Translations under genes and position numbers: made by a program
Part shown: one piece after another, positions 37,482 to 47,580 of the stretch
How the letters are laid out: each line of letters opens with the position of its first letter
Position numbering within the stretch: the first letter of the stretch is position 1
NCBI GenBank assembly: GCA_000496135.1
Contig: KI542674.1
Span: 310,001-374,000 of the forward strand
Origin: Thermoplasmatales archaeon E-plasma
GTDB lineage: Archaea; Thermoplasmatota; Thermoplasmata; Thermoplasmatales; Thermoplasmataceae
Reading direction: 5' to 3'
DNA: 64,000 bases
Notes under the pieces: model-generated
Databases searched by the model: none
What the model saw: the letters and a program-made list of their open reading frames with translations, nothing else
What the model was told of the DNA's origin: nothing

Positions 37482-39197
37482 ATGGAAGAAACTTTCAAGA
37501 CAGTAAAAACTGATGTTCTCGTTATTGGGGCTGGAGGAGCAGGTATGAGAGCTTCTATAGCCGTGAAGGAAGCGGGACTAGATGTTGTGATGGTTACAAA
37601 GTCCCTGCTTGGAAAAGCCCATACAGTTATGGCAGAAGGTGGAATTGCAGCAGCTCTGGGAAATGTTGACCCTCAGGATAACTGGAAAGTGCATTACGGA
37701 GACATCATCGAAGAGGGAGTATATATCTCAAACTGGAGGATGGCAGAAATTTGTGCAAAGGAAGCACCCGACAGGGTGTTCGAACTTGAGTCTTATGGTG
37801 CATTATTTGACAGGACACCCGATGGGAGAATACTTCAAAGAGCATTCGGAGCACATACATACAGGAGACTTTGCCACGTGGGAGACAGAACAGGTCTTGA
37901 AATAATCAAGACACTGGAGGATCAGATTCTTCATAGAGATGTGAAGTTTTACGATGAAATGTACATAACAAAAATTGTGGTTAAAAATGGAAAAGCCTGT
38001 GGAGCAATAGGAATAAAGATGAATACCGGAGAATTCCACTACTTCCAGGCAAAATCTGTTATTGTTGCCACTGGAGGATGCGGAAGAGTATACAAGGTAA
38101 CTTCCAACTCATGGGAATCGACCGGAGACGGTCTTGGGTTATCCTATGAGGCAGGGGCTGTTTTGAAGGATATGGAAATGATCCAGTTTCATCCCACAGG
38201 AATGGTTTACCCTCCGGGAGTTAAGGGGCTCCTCATAACAGAAGCTGTTAGGGGTGAGGGAGGAATTCTTCTGAACAGCAAAGGTGAAAGATACATGCTT
38301 AGATATTCACCACAGAAGAAGGAACTTGATGCAAGGGATGTTGTGGCAAGGGCCAACTACAGGGAAATTCAGGAAGGAAGGGGAACAGAGCACGGCGGAG
38401 TTTACCTTGATATTACAAGCAAAGGTGCGGATTACATAAAACACAAGCTGCCATCAATGTATATGCAGTTTATGGAATTTGCAGGGGTAGACATAACCAA
38501 GGAGAAAATGGAAGTTGCTCCGACCGTCCACTATCAGATGGGAGGAATCAGGGTAGATCCTGAAACAGGCCACAGTTCACTGGAAGGATTGTTTGCAGCC
38601 GGAGAGGTTGCATCTGGTCTTCATGGTGCGAACAGACTTGGAGGAAATTCACTTGCAGATATTCTTGTATTCGGGAGAAGAGCGGGAATAGGAGCTGCGG
38701 AATATTCAAAGAAGGCAAAAGATATTGATGTTGATGCCAAAGTTATTAATGAAGAAATAAGCAGAGTGAAGGGCTTCCTTAGAAAGGACGGAAAGAATCC
38801 TTACGAGCTCATAGACAGACTTACCACTGCAATGAGTGATCATGTGGGAATCGTCAGAACAAAGGAAGAGATTGAGAAGGCTATTAAGATAATAAATGAA
38901 CTCAAGGAGGATTACAAAAATGTTGGTACTCTGGGTTCATTCAAGTACAATCATGGATTGCTTGGCTGCCTTGAGCTAGGAAACATGCTGATTGCAACAG
39001 AAGCAATTTCCAGAGCAGCTCTTATGAGAGAGGAGAGCAGGGGCGCCCATACAAGAGTAGACTTCCCCAAGAAAGATAAAAAATGGCTGAAGAACATAGA
39101 AATCAAAAAAGCAGATTCTGGGATGCAATTCAATGTGGTTCCAGTAGAGGAAATGCCAGAAGAATACAAGCAATATGCAAAACCGGAGGAATATTAA
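37482..39197 (+). CDS. sdhA: succinate dehydrogenase flavoprotein subunit
   Basis: About 571 residues. The FAD-binding TDVLVIGAGGAGMRASIAV opens the protein; VMAEGGIAAALG carries the flavin-linking region with the His in KAHTVMAEGG; MIQFHPTGMVYP and the active-site arginine in the GANRLGGNSLADILVFG part are present. The ATG at 37482 follows GGTGG at good distance; TTG or GTG upstream are less likely. It is the first gene of sdhABCD, with a one-base overlap (TAATG) to sdhB. Oxidises succinate and feeds quinone. Confidence 0.94.
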   Translation: MEETFKTVKTDVLVIGAGGAGMRASIAVKEAGLDVVMVTKSLLGKAHTVMAEGGIAAALGNVDPQDNWKVHYGDIIEEGVYISNWRMAEICAKEAPDRVFELESYGALFDRTPDGRILQRAFGAHTYRRLCHVGDRTGLEIIKTLEDQILHRDVKFYDEMYITKIVVKNGKACGAIGIKMNTGEFHYFQAKSVIVATGGCGRVYKVTSNSWESTGDGLGLSYEAGAVLKDMEMIQFHPTGMVYPPGVKGLLITEAVRGEGGILLNSKGERYMLRYSPQKKELDARDVVARANYREIQEGRGTEHGGVYLDITSKGADYIKHKLPSMYMQFMEFAGVDITKEKMEVAPTVHYQMGGIRVDPETGHSSLEGLFAAGEVASGLHGANRLGGNSLADILVFGRRAGIGAAEYSKKAKDIDVDAKVINEEISRVKGFLRKDGKNPYELIDRLTTAMSDHVGIVRTKEEIEKAIKIINELKEDYKNVGTLGSFKYNHGLLGCLELGNMLIATEAISRAALMREESRGAHTRVDFPKKDKKWLKNIEIKKADSGMQFNVVPVEEMPEEYKQYAKPEEY

Positions 39198-39949
39198 TGA
39201 CAGATATTAATCTGAAGATTTATAGATTCAATCCAGAGGAGGAAAGTGTAGGAAAGTTTGTGGAGTACAAGGTACCTTATGTTGATGGAATGGTCGTTCT
39301 TGACGCTGTAAGATATGTTCAGGAGAAAATTGATCCAACGCTTGCCATAAGATGGAACTGCAAGGCTGCAAAATGTGGATCATGCTCTGCGGAAATTAAC
39401 AACAGACCATCTCTTATGTGTAAAACCAGAGTGGACAGCATAGGAAACAACATTTCGGTGGCACCAATGGGGGCGTATCCAAACATTAAGGATCTTGTGA
39501 CTGATATTTCTGCCAACTGGTCAATTCTTAAAAAAATACCACCATTCACCCCAAAACCAGGAATGGAAAAACCATGGAGAATTCACCCGGCCGACGTGGA
39601 ACGATCAAAGGAGTTCAAGAAATGCATAGAGTGTTTCCTTTGTCAGGATGTATGCCATGTAATAAGAGAACACAACACCAAATATTTCGGTCCGAGACAT
39701 ATGGTTAAAGCCGCATCCATGGATATGCATCCGCTGGATGTTCTAGATAGATCAGAGTTTCTGGATAACGAGGGAGGTATAGGATTCTGCAACATAACAA
39801 AATGCTGTCAGGATGTATGCCCGGAGCACATACACATAACAGATAACGCCATAATTCAGGAGAAAGAAAGAGCAGCCGATCTTAAATACGATCCCATTGC
39901 TATGATAATCAAAAGAAGAAAGAGCAGAAAGGAAAAGGTGGTGAAATAA
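39197..39949 (+). CDS. sdhB: succinate dehydrogenase iron-sulfur subunit
   Basis: A 250-residue protein. The [2Fe-2S] ligands are in CKAAKCGSCSAEINNRPSLMC, and the other two clusters use CIECFLCQDVC and CNITKCCQDVCP. The extra Cys in the last motif (KCC) is slightly unusual. It starts at the ATG that overlaps the sdhA stop and ends at the ATG of sdhC (TAATG). A longer open frame from 39083 is only a run-in. Confidence 0.94.
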   Translation: MTDINLKIYRFNPEEESVGKFVEYKVPYVDGMVVLDAVRYVQEKIDPTLAIRWNCKAAKCGSCSAEINNRPSLMCKTRVDSIGNNISVAPMGAYPNIKDLVTDISANWSILKKIPPFTPKPGMEKPWRIHPADVERSKEFKKCIECFLCQDVCHVIREHNTKYFGPRHMVKAASMDMHPLDVLDRSEFLDNEGGIGFCNITKCCQDVCPEHIHITDNAIIQEKERAADLKYDPIAMIIKRRKSRKEKVVK

Positions 39950-40692
39950 TGGTTGAAAATGTAACAGCAACAAAAAATACAGGTGAAACAAGAAAACCTC
40001 TTATACCGGTGGAATTAACCGAAGCAAACTGGAGATTCTGGTCTTTTATTTTGCTTGCACTGATTGCAATATACCTCATGACGGAATTTCAGGTACCGGT
40101 GGTTCAGGGTCTAACTGATCCGTTCTATTCTCCAACCATACTGGTTTTGCCTTTGGTGGCAGGATTCAGAGCAACCTGCTATGCATACAGAAAAGATTAC
40201 CACAGACATCTGTTCAATCACCCAAATGCATGCAATATCGATGTGAGAAAAGATTTCAAGGGAAGAAAATACACTGGAGAAACAAGACTTTTCAGACTTG
40301 AAAACTATCACCGGTATTTCTGGTATACTGCAGTTGCAATACTTCCATTCTTTTATTATGATCTGTATATAGCGTTCACATATCAGGCAGGTGAGTTCAC
40401 ATTATCCCTTGGGGCACTTCTCCTGATTCTCAACACTCTGTGGGTTACAATATACACATTCTCCTGCCATTATTTCAGACATGCTACAGGTGGAAACATT
40501 GACTGCTACAGTTGCCCGGTGAACAAGAAAAGCGTCAGAAGGGGATTCTTTAACAAAATATCCGCCATAAATCATCACCACGAAATGTTCGCGTGGATCA
40601 GTCTGGCATCCTTCTTCCTTGTTGATCTGTTCATAAGAGGAGTCGCAGCTGGATTGAGCATTAACCCAATTCTGCTCAACTTTAAGTGGTGA
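39949..40692 (+). CDS. sdhC: succinate dehydrogenase membrane anchor, large
   Basis: A 247-residue membrane protein with about five helices and conserved Cys and His residues: GFRATCYAYRKDYHRHLF, RLENYHRYFWYTAVAI, YTFSCHYFRHATGG and DCYSCP. This pattern resembles the large Sdh membrane subunit known from actinobacteria rather than the classical short SdhC. Paired histidines in the helices could bind haem. One-base overlap with sdhB. Confidence 0.8.
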   Translation: MVENVTATKNTGETRKPLIPVELTEANWRFWSFILLALIAIYLMTEFQVPVVQGLTDPFYSPTILVLPLVAGFRATCYAYRKDYHRHLFNHPNACNIDVRKDFKGRKYTGETRLFRLENYHRYFWYTAVAILPFFYYDLYIAFTYQAGEFTLSLGALLLILNTLWVTIYTFSCHYFRHATGGNIDCYSCPVNKKSVRRGFFNKISAINHHHEMFAWISLASFFLVDLFIRGVAAGLSINPILLNFKW

Positions 40693-40697
40693 TAAAA

Positions 40698-40868
40698 ATG
40701 AAACATATAATGAAAGCAGGATACAGATACCCATTTTTCTTCCTTGGATTGTTCATAATAGAACTTGGGGGTCTGGCATATAAATTCCTCTCGTTCACAA
40801 TTCAGGATGTTGAAATATTTGCAGTTGTGGGATTTTTAATATTTTTATTTTCACTGATTACTCCGTAA
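40698..40868 (+). CDS. sdhD: small succinate dehydrogenase membrane subunit
   Basis: About 56 residues with two membrane helices (FFFLGLFIIELGGLAYKFL and VEIFAVVGFLIFLFSLI). It starts five bases after the sdhC stop behind GGTGATAA and ends at the cystathionine lyase gene on the other strand. The assignment rests on position and topology, since the sequence has no signature. Confidence 0.65.
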   Translation: MKHIMKAGYRYPFFFLGLFIIELGGLAYKFLSFTIQDVEIFAVVGFLIFLFSLITP

Positions 40869-40872
40869 TCAG
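40854..40872. terminator. two-way hairpin between sdhD and the PLP enzyme gene
   Basis: CTGATTAC-TCC-GTAATCAG is a perfect 8-bp inverted repeat covering both stop codons, followed by AAAAACTTTTTT. It can end both convergent transcripts. Confidence 0.6.
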
Positions 40873-42071
40873 CCAAAAACTTTTTTAAAACCTTTTTCTA
40901 GGTCATTTATTAAATCTTCAGGCTCTTCAATGCCAACGCTCAAGCGAATGAGACCATTGGTTATGCCTCTCGATTCTCTTTCTGCCTTCGGTATTACTAG
41001 ATGTGTCATTAAGGCAGGTATTTCAATCAATGATTCAACTCCGCCAAGACTCTCCCCTAATGTGAATAGATCAAGGGCCTCTGAAAATTCCTTTGCCTTT
41101 GGTGAGTTCAAACTGAAGCTTATCATTCCACCATTTCCTCTTGCCTGCTTAGCCTGAATCTTATTATATTCAGTGCCTGGATAACCAGGAAAATGAATGG
41201 TTTCCACCTGACCCTTTTCCTTCTTTTCCATAAGATAGTTGAATATCTGCATTGCATTCTCACAGTGAGCCTTCATCCTCAGGGAAAGTGTTTTGATTCC
41301 ACGGAGTGTGATCCATGAATCAAATGGTGAGGGGACAGCGCCCGTGGAGTTTTGAATGAATTTCAATCTTTCGTAAGTTGCTGGATCATTAAGCATTATG
41401 GCACCTCCTATTACATCTGAATGACCGCCTATATATTTGGTTGTACTGTGCACAACAATATCCGCTCCAAGATCAAGGGGATTCTGCAGGTAGGGGCTCA
41501 TGAACGTGTTATCAACCACAAGTTTAACATTATGCTTCTTTGCAATTCCTGAAATTGCAGCGATATCATAGACTTTCAACAGTGGATTTGTAGGAGATTC
41601 GATGAGAATCATATCATATCTTTTCTTTTCCAGTTCTTTTTCCACATCGCCAACATTTGAAAAGTCTACCATCCTGATACCGACGTTGAAGTTGTTAAGT
41701 ACCATATTGAAAAGTCTGTATGTTCCTCCATAAACATCATCTGAAGACAGTACCATTGATCCTGATTTCAGAAGCATTGATATTGCAGTTATTGCTGCCA
41801 TTCCAGAAGAAAAAGCTAGCCCATAGTTTCCACCCTCTATGGATGCAAGAGATTTTTCCAGTGCCTCCCGCGTTGGGTTAGCTGTTCTGGAATAATCATA
41901 TCCACGGGTTTTGCCTGGAGATATTTGTTTATATGTACTTGTAAGAAAAACTGGAATGCTCACAGCACCGGTATGTTCTTCAGCGCCCTGACCATCGTGT
42001 ATTGCTCTCGTTGTAAAGCCCTTTCCTTTAAAATCATTCTGACTCAAAGAAACCCCTTTTCCTTCATCCAC
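40869..42071 (-). CDS. cystathionine gamma-lyase/synthase family PLP enzyme
   Basis: A 400-residue Cys/Met-metabolism PLP enzyme. The phosphate-binding SSGMAAI, the PLP-stacking Tyr region YGGTYRLF, the Asp in LVVDNTFMSPYLQNPL and the lysine in VVHSTTKYIGGHSDVIGG are all present. With the adjacent CBS/CysK gene it could run transsulfuration in either direction. The 42071 ATG lies inside the upstream gene; a TTG at 42047 that overlaps its stop is another start. Confidence 0.88.
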   Translation of the reverse strand: MDEGKGVSLSQNDFKGKGFTTRAIHDGQGAEEHTGAVSIPVFLTSTYKQISPGKTRGYDYSRTANPTREALEKSLASIEGGNYGLAFSSGMAAITAISMLLKSGSMVLSSDDVYGGTYRLFNMVLNNFNVGIRMVDFSNVGDVEKELEKKRYDMILIESPTNPLLKVYDIAAISGIAKKHNVKLVVDNTFMSPYLQNPLDLGADIVVHSTTKYIGGHSDVIGGAIMLNDPATYERLKFIQNSTGAVPSPFDSWITLRGIKTLSLRMKAHCENAMQIFNYLMEKKEKGQVETIHFPGYPGTEYNKIQAKQARGNGGMISFSLNSPKAKEFSEALDLFTLGESLGGVESLIEIPALMTHLVIPKAERESRGITNGLIRLSVGIEEPEDLINDLEKGFKKVFG

Positions 42072-43051
42072 TCATCGTTAAATACCTTTGACGCGTATCT
42101 TTCTCCTCTGTCAGGTATAATGACAACAACGAGATTCTCCTCTGTAAGTATTTTTGAAAGCTCTAGTGCACCTGCTACTGCAGAACCTGCAGAGCTGCCT
42201 GCAAGAATACCCTCCTCTGATGCAAGTCTTCTTGCCATATTATATGCATCTTTGTCTGAAACTTTCAGTACATCATCGATAACTTCAAGATTCGTGGTCC
42301 CCGGAAGAAAATCCTCCCCAATTCCCTCAGTGAGATAACTTTTGTATGAGTAATCTCTTTTGCCCTCCTTGAGCTCCTTATAAATAGAACCTTCAGGTTC
42401 AATTCCTATGATCCTTATTTTTTTATTTTTCTCCTTCAGAAACTTTCCAATTCCTGTAATTGTTCCTCCTGTCCCTATACCGGCCACGAAATGTGTTATT
42501 TTTCCTTTTGTCTGATTCCATATTTCAGGTCCGGTTGTTTCATAATGTGCCTTGGGATTTGACTGGTTGTAGTATTGATTTGGCAGATAAGCATTTCTCT
42601 CCCTGGAAATTTTCTTGGCCACTGTCATATAGTGATTTTCGCTTCCAGCAAGGGCTTCATCTGGACAAACCACAACTTCTGCCCCATATGCTCTTAATAT
42701 TGATCTCTTTTCCTCGCTGACTTTGTCTGGCATTGTAACAATTAGATTGAATCCAAGTATTTTACATGCCATAGCCATGCCTATACCTGTGTTACCTGAA
42801 GTCGGTTCCACAACATAATCTCCTTTCTTTATGTGCCCTTTCTTTTCGGCATCATTCAGCATTGCTATGCCGATTCTATCCTTCACAGAACCCCCGGGAT
42901 TAAAGCCTTCCATCTTCAGAAGAATTTTGGGCCTTATTCCTGACCCTATTTTGGAAAGTAATATGAGTGGGGTATTTCCTATTGTTTCCAGTATATTTCT
43001 TGAATACTCAACCTGATCCAGAAGATTTTTTGATGGAGATTTTTTAGCCAT
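42044..43051 (-). CDS. cysteine synthase / cystathionine beta-synthase
   Basis: A 335-residue PLP enzyme with NPGGSVKDRIGIAM (PLP lysine), EPTSGNTGIGMAMAC, and the phosphate loop GIGTGGTITGIG. There is no C-terminal CBS pair. The sequence cannot decide between O-acetylserine sulfhydrylase and cystathionine beta-synthase; the neighbouring gamma-lyase favours the latter. The two genes overlap by up to 28 bases. Confidence 0.88.
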   Translation of the reverse strand: MAKKSPSKNLLDQVEYSRNILETIGNTPLILLSKIGSGIRPKILLKMEGFNPGGSVKDRIGIAMLNDAEKKGHIKKGDYVVEPTSGNTGIGMAMACKILGFNLIVTMPDKVSEEKRSILRAYGAEVVVCPDEALAGSENHYMTVAKKISRERNAYLPNQYYNQSNPKAHYETTGPEIWNQTKGKITHFVAGIGTGGTITGIGKFLKEKNKKIRIIGIEPEGSIYKELKEGKRDYSYKSYLTEGIGEDFLPGTTNLEVIDDVLKVSDKDAYNMARRLASEEGILAGSSAGSAVAGALELSKILTEENLVVVIIPDRGERYASKVFNDEWMKEKGFL

Positions 43052-43202
43052 AATGTGCGCCTATCCCTTATGATCTATCTCTTTTAAATATTTCCCAGTA
43101 TGAGAATGCGAAAGAAATATGGTAAAACCATTTACGGTAAACTGTAATATAGAATCAGTCCAAATATTGTTAATTTAATAAATAAAGAGCCCATTTAAGA
43201 TC

Positions 43203-44099
43203 ATGGCAGATGGAAAAAAGGGGAATATAGTCGGGGCAATTGCAGCAATGATAGCCTTAATGATTTCTCTTTTCGTATTTGTTTACATTATTACATTTGT
43301 ATTTCCCATAATCCCACCTGATTTTTCAAGATATGTGAATGCAATTTTTGTTGCGATCATTGTATATATTATTTTGAAGGTTGTTCTCAGCGTCCTTGGT
43401 AAGTACATGTCCAGGTACATGTCTCCGGCGAGAGCCCATCCCATAATGTTCATTATCAGTATTTTTGGCTATTTTATCCTGGGCGTAGCTGTGATGGCCC
43501 AGCTTGGTATTGACGTTTCATCCCTTATTCTTGGTGGATCCATAGTCTCAGTTATAATCGGACTTGCATCGCAGTCCGTTCTGGCAAACCAGTTCGGAGG
43601 TATTCTTCTTACAATTGTGAGACCTTTCAAAATCGGGGACCAGGTGTTTATCAATACATGGCAATATGGCGGGGCTTTTCCAACATTATTTCCAAAATTC
43701 TTTTCCACTGACAGGATTGAGGCAACCGGTTATGGAGGAGAGGTTATAGCTCTGACAATCAACTATACGACTCTGAAGCTGAATTCAGGAGACATTGTGA
43801 GGATTCCCAATGCCATAGTCATTCAGAGTGCCATAGTTCAGAGAAAAGGCGGAGTGATTGTTCAGGCAAGATATGAAATTCCAAAATACATTACCTATGC
43901 TTCAATTGCAAAGGAAGTGGAACAGAGGGTTGTTTCCCTTAAGGATTATGATAACGAATTTTCAATGTATGTGGATGAAACCACAATGAATACGTATATA
44001 TTGATATTGAAGGCCCGCTTCAAGACAATGGAACCAGAACATAAAAGAGGGGAAATTATGCTTGCTCTTATGGAACTTATTGAACCGATGAAATCCTGA
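43203..44099 (+). CDS. MscS-like mechanosensitive channel
   Basis: A 298-residue protein: two or three N-terminal helices, then the pore-lining segment with GGSIVSVIIGLASQSVLANQFGGILL (Ala/Gly-rich TM3), and the beta domain with PFKIGDQVFI and VRIPNAIVIQSAIVQ. An insertion of about 30 residues after KIGDQV is longer than in MscS. It would release solutes upon osmotic downshock. Confidence 0.88.
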   Translation: MADGKKGNIVGAIAAMIALMISLFVFVYIITFVFPIIPPDFSRYVNAIFVAIIVYIILKVVLSVLGKYMSRYMSPARAHPIMFIISIFGYFILGVAVMAQLGIDVSSLILGGSIVSVIIGLASQSVLANQFGGILLTIVRPFKIGDQVFINTWQYGGAFPTLFPKFFSTDRIEATGYGGEVIALTINYTTLKLNSGDIVRIPNAIVIQSAIVQRKGGVIVQARYEIPKYITYASIAKEVEQRVVSLKDYDNEFSMYVDETTMNTYILILKARFKTMEPEHKRGEIMLALMELIEPMKS

Positions 44100-44122
44100 T
44101 TTTCAGGCGTTATTTCCATGAT

Positions 44123-44332
44123 TCATGATTTTCTCCTTGCATGAACCCTGCATATCCCAACCGGCAGGATTATAAATTCTTCAGATTTTTCTGAAGGAAC
44201 TGAAAAAATGTATGCTCCCTGATCAATGCCAGCGAGCACACCCTCAAAGCGTTGCCCCGGAATGAGGTTCTCCTGTCCCTGACCGAGCAGCCATACTGTT
44301 ACATTGCAGCCAAGAAGTTCTGAAATATTCAT
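44123..44332 (-). CDS. small Sm-like protein, 69 aa
   Basis: The order of elements resembles the Sm fold: a short N-terminal helix (NISELLGC), strand NVTVWLLGQGQ, then GQRFEGVLAGIDQGAYIFSV in place of the Sm1 G-x-L-x-G-x-D core, and a closing strand FIILPVGICRVHARR. It lacks a plain Sm2 motif. It stands alone and convergent to mscS. RNA binding is inference. Confidence 0.45.
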   Translation of the reverse strand: MNISELLGCNVTVWLLGQGQENLIPGQRFEGVLAGIDQGAYIFSVPSEKSEEFIILPVGICRVHARRKS

Positions 44333-44421
44333 GTTTATGTATGCCTGTATTAGTTAAAACTTTTGAGTTGTCTCCATGGCTGTTCCTTTGAACGTATGCT
44401 GTTCTGTCTTAGTTTGCTTAT

Positions 44422-45471
44422 TCATTCAATAGAGTATTCAAGAAAATTTTTGAGTAAATCCTCTGCAATTGAGAAAGGATCATCATCTAATCTGTCATGG
44501 CCCATTCCCTTTCCAGAGACATATTCTTCCAAAAGCTTTTTCTTTAATTTACTGGTTATAGTCTCGTTGATTTCATCTTCCAGCGCTGTTTCCAGCTCCA
44601 TGTACCTTCTCTTAACTGAAAGACTGTTGCTCATTTCAAGGTATTTTCTGTGAGAAAGAATTGCATCAATTAGCCCATTATAGCTGTCGTTGTCGTTGCT
44701 GGTAGTTCCAACTACAGGTCTTTTCCAGCCTGAATGATCATCCATGGATACAATATCCTCAATGTCCTTCATGGCAAAATATGCTCCTTCCCTGTCCATC
44801 TTGTTTATGACAAAAATGTGTGATATTTCCATTATGCCTGCCTTAATTGCCTGTATCTCGTCCCCGAGACCCGGTGCAAGAACCAGTACTATGGTATCCG
44901 CAAGATTCATGATGTCAAGATCGGCCTGACCGGCCCCCACGGTTTCTATTATAATTTCCTGATTTCCCGCAGATTCAAGAATCCTGACTGCTCCAATTGC
45001 TGATCGCGAAAGACCACCCTTTTCCCCCCTGTTTGCCAGACTTCTCATAAAAACATGCGATTCACGGAGTTTGTCCTGCATCCTGATTCTGTTACCGAGA
45101 AGTGAACCTCCCGTAAATGGACTGGATGCATCAATTGCGAGAACCCCGTTCGTTATTCCTCTGGCCATCATTCCCGAGGAAAGATTCCCGATCAAAGTAC
45201 TCTTACCAATTCCGGGTGGTCCGGTTATACCGATTACATGAGCCTTGGTTGCAGAGGTACCAATCTTCCTGAGGATATCCTTTCTTAAAAGTGGGTCTTC
45301 ATCCTCCACCATTGAGATTGCCCTTGCGATGCTGGAAAATTTATTTTCTTTAACTCCTGACACTAAATCAGCGATATTCGTTTCAATCCTGCCCCATCTT
45401 CTTTTCTCTTGCTTCGGCAGCTCTTTTCCTGACATGTTCAATAATTGTGGATAGCGGTGTCCCGGGACCAT
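44422..45471 (-). CDS. meaB: methylmalonyl-CoA mutase-associated GTPase
   Basis: A G3E-family GTPase that guards and loads B12 in the mutase. [18 protein letters not shown] is the P-loop, [22 protein letters not shown] and [14 protein letters not shown] are family hallmarks, and NKMD is the guanine motif. The listed ATG gives 349 residues; Met13 or a GTG near 45364 reduce overlap with mcmA2. It is last in the mcmA1-mcmA2-meaB run. Confidence 0.9.
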   Translation of the reverse strand: MVPGHRYPQLLNMSGKELPKQEKRRWGRIETNIADLVSGVKENKFSSIARAISMVEDEDPLLRKDILRKIGTSATKAHVIGITGPPGIGKSTLIGNLSSGMMARGITNGVLAIDASSPFTGGSLLGNRIRMQDKLRESHVFMRSLANRGEKGGLSRSAIGAVRILESAGNQEIIIETVGAGQADLDIMNLADTIVLVLAPGLGDEIQAIKAGIMEISHIFVINKMDREGAYFAMKDIEDIVSMDDHSGWKRPVVGTTSNDNDSYNGLIDAILSHRKYLEMSNSLSVKRRYMELETALEDEINETITSKLKKKLLEEYVSGKGMGHDRLDDDPFSIAEDLLKNFLEYSIE

Positions 45472-45850
45472 AATTTCCTGTTATTCCCAGTGCCTCAAGT
45501 GCAGGTTTATCTTCTTCCGGTATTGTGCCACCCCCAACAAGGGCAATGTCATCTATCCCTCTTTCCTTCATAAGGTCAGCCACTCTTTTGAATACGGTTA
45601 AATGTGCGCCATTGAGAAGGCTCATTGCTATGACGTCAACATCCTCATTCACGGCTGTATCTATTACTTCCTCAGGTGTCGGGAGAAGCCCTGCGTACAG
45701 AACTTCCATTCCAGCGTCCCTGAACGCCCTTGCCAGTACAAGTACGCCCCTGTCATGCCCGTCTATTCCCGGTTTGGCAAGAAGTATTTTTGGGGGTCTC
45801 TGCTTAGATGATGATTGGTTCTTTCCAGCCGCCATATACCTCCCTTCCAA
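45383..45850 (-). CDS. mcmA2: methylmalonyl-CoA mutase, B12-binding subunit
   Basis: A 155-residue cobalamin-binding domain: [20 protein letters not shown] carries the DxHxxG ligand histidine, followed by MSLLNGAHL and the GGGTIPEED loop. In archaea the mutase is split into this and a catalytic subunit. Met6 is a likely start. It overlaps both its neighbours. Confidence 0.92.
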   Translation of the reverse strand: MEGRYMAAGKNQSSSKQRPPKILLAKPGIDGHDRGVLVLARAFRDAGMEVLYAGLLPTPEEVIDTAVNEDVDVIAMSLLNGAHLTVFKRVADLMKERGIDDIALVGGGTIPEEDKPALEALGITGNYGPGTPLSTIIEHVRKRAAEAREKKMGQD

Positions 45851-47522
45851 CGTTGCTTATTTCTTCCAGTGTTGCATAAGATTCCACTGCATCAATGAGA
45901 AATGGCATTATGTTTTTGTCCGGATCTTCCATGGCTTTTCTCAGGCGTTCCAGAGTTTCCGCCACTCTTTTGCCATCCCTTGTTGCCTTGACTTCATTCA
46001 ATCTCTTAATCTGTCTTTCCTGAGCCTCTCCGGGAATTCTCAGAATGTTAATGGGTTTTTCTTCGGATTCAACATATTTGTTTGCTCCAACCATTACCTC
46101 CTTCCCTTCCTCGATTCTTTTCTGCCTTCTGTATGATGTTGTGGCAATTTCCCTCTGAATATATCCGCTCTTCACAGCCTCAAGTATTCCCCCCATTGAT
46201 TCTATCTTGTCAAAGTAACGATATGCTTCCTCCTCAATCCTGTTTGTCAGCCATTCAACATAATATGAACCTGCCAGTGGGTCCACAGTATCAGTTACCC
46301 CTGTTTCCTCGGCTATGATCTGCTGTGTCCTCAATGCTACCTTTACGGCCTCCTCTGAAGGAAGTGCCATTGCCTCGTCGTATGAATTTGTATGAAGGCT
46401 CTGCGTACCGCCAAGAACTGCAGCAAGACCCTCAAATGCTGTCCTTACAATATTTATGTGTGGCTGCTGCCATGTAAGTGTGTAGCCCGATGTCTGGGTG
46501 TGAAATCTTAGCATCATTGCCCTTTTTGACTTTGCTCCGTATTTCTCTTTCAAAGCTGTTGCCCAGATCCTTCTTGCAGCTCTCATTTTGGCTATCTCTT
46601 CAAAGAAATTAATTGATGAATTGAAGAAGAATGAAAGTCTCGGGGCAAATTGATCCACGTCAAGGCCCGCTTTCTTTCCCATTTCCACATAATAGAACCC
46701 GTCTGCCAGTGTAAATGCAAGTTCCTGAACCGCACTTGAACCTGCTTCCCGAATGTGATAGCCGGAAATGCTGATATAATTCCACCTTGGAACATTCTCT
46801 GTGCAGTAGATCATCATATCCCGGATTATCCTGATGTGTGCTTCCGGAGGATATATCCATTCTTTTTGTGCAATATATTCTTTTAGAATATCTGCCTGTA
46901 CCGTTCCTCCAATCTTGTCCAGTGACAGACCCTGTTTTCTGGCTATTGAGAAATACATTGCTGTAAGAACTGCAGCAGGAGCGTTTATTGTCATTGATGT
47001 GGTAACTTTCGACAGATCGATTCCGTCGAAGATAACTTCCATATCCTTCAAAGAAGAGACGTTCACACCACACTTTCCTATTTCTCCATCTGCTCTCTTA
47101 TTGTCGCAGTCATATGCATAAAGTGTTGGCATATCAAACGCTATGCTTAATCCTGTTTCTCCATGGCTTATGAGATATTTCAGCCGTGCATTGGTATCTT
47201 CAGGCGTACCAAATCCGGAGAACATTCGCATTGTCCATTCCTTGCCCCTGTACATATTGGGATATACACCCCTTGTAAAGGGATATTCTCCGGGTAATCC
47301 AAGGAACTTCTCCTGATCTTCAGGCAAATCCGATTTTGTATAAACATCCTTGATCTCAATTCCTGATGAATTAATGAATTCCCTGGGTTTGTATCCAGTC
47401 TTCTCTTCCCATGGCTCAAGAGTATTCTTTCGCCATTTCTCCAGACTCTCATCCTTCGATGAAGAATTCCTTTCTGATGCTTCCCTTAACTTGGAATGCC
47501 AGAAACCTTTGTGGTCCTCCAT
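45804..47522 (-). CDS. mcmA1: methylmalonyl-CoA mutase, catalytic subunit
   Basis: A 572-residue barrel subunit. [53 protein letters not shown] and [14 protein letters not shown] are family motifs of the substrate and B12 faces. It interconverts methylmalonyl-CoA and succinyl-CoA, for propionate or odd-chain and branched amino acid breakdown. It overlaps mcmA2 by up to 47 bases. No epimerase gene is seen nearby. Confidence 0.94.
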   Translation of the reverse strand: MEDHKGFWHSKLREASERNSSSKDESLEKWRKNTLEPWEEKTGYKPREFINSSGIEIKDVYTKSDLPEDQEKFLGLPGEYPFTRGVYPNMYRGKEWTMRMFSGFGTPEDTNARLKYLISHGETGLSIAFDMPTLYAYDCDNKRADGEIGKCGVNVSSLKDMEVIFDGIDLSKVTTSMTINAPAAVLTAMYFSIARKQGLSLDKIGGTVQADILKEYIAQKEWIYPPEAHIRIIRDMMIYCTENVPRWNYISISGYHIREAGSSAVQELAFTLADGFYYVEMGKKAGLDVDQFAPRLSFFFNSSINFFEEIAKMRAARRIWATALKEKYGAKSKRAMMLRFHTQTSGYTLTWQQPHINIVRTAFEGLAAVLGGTQSLHTNSYDEAMALPSEEAVKVALRTQQIIAEETGVTDTVDPLAGSYYVEWLTNRIEEEAYRYFDKIESMGGILEAVKSGYIQREIATTSYRRQKRIEEGKEVMVGANKYVESEEKPINILRIPGEAQERQIKRLNEVKATRDGKRVAETLERLRKAMEDPDKNIMPFLIDAVESYATLEEISNVGREVYGGWKEPIII

Positions 47523-47580
47523 GAGTTCCTTAGTAATTATTACAATATATGCTTTAAGGATGTTTTCTTTATTCTCTTCA

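Noticed and set aside
45525-46136. 203-codon plus-strand frame across mcmA1 and mcmA2
   Set aside because: Shadow of two intact mutase genes; no family features.
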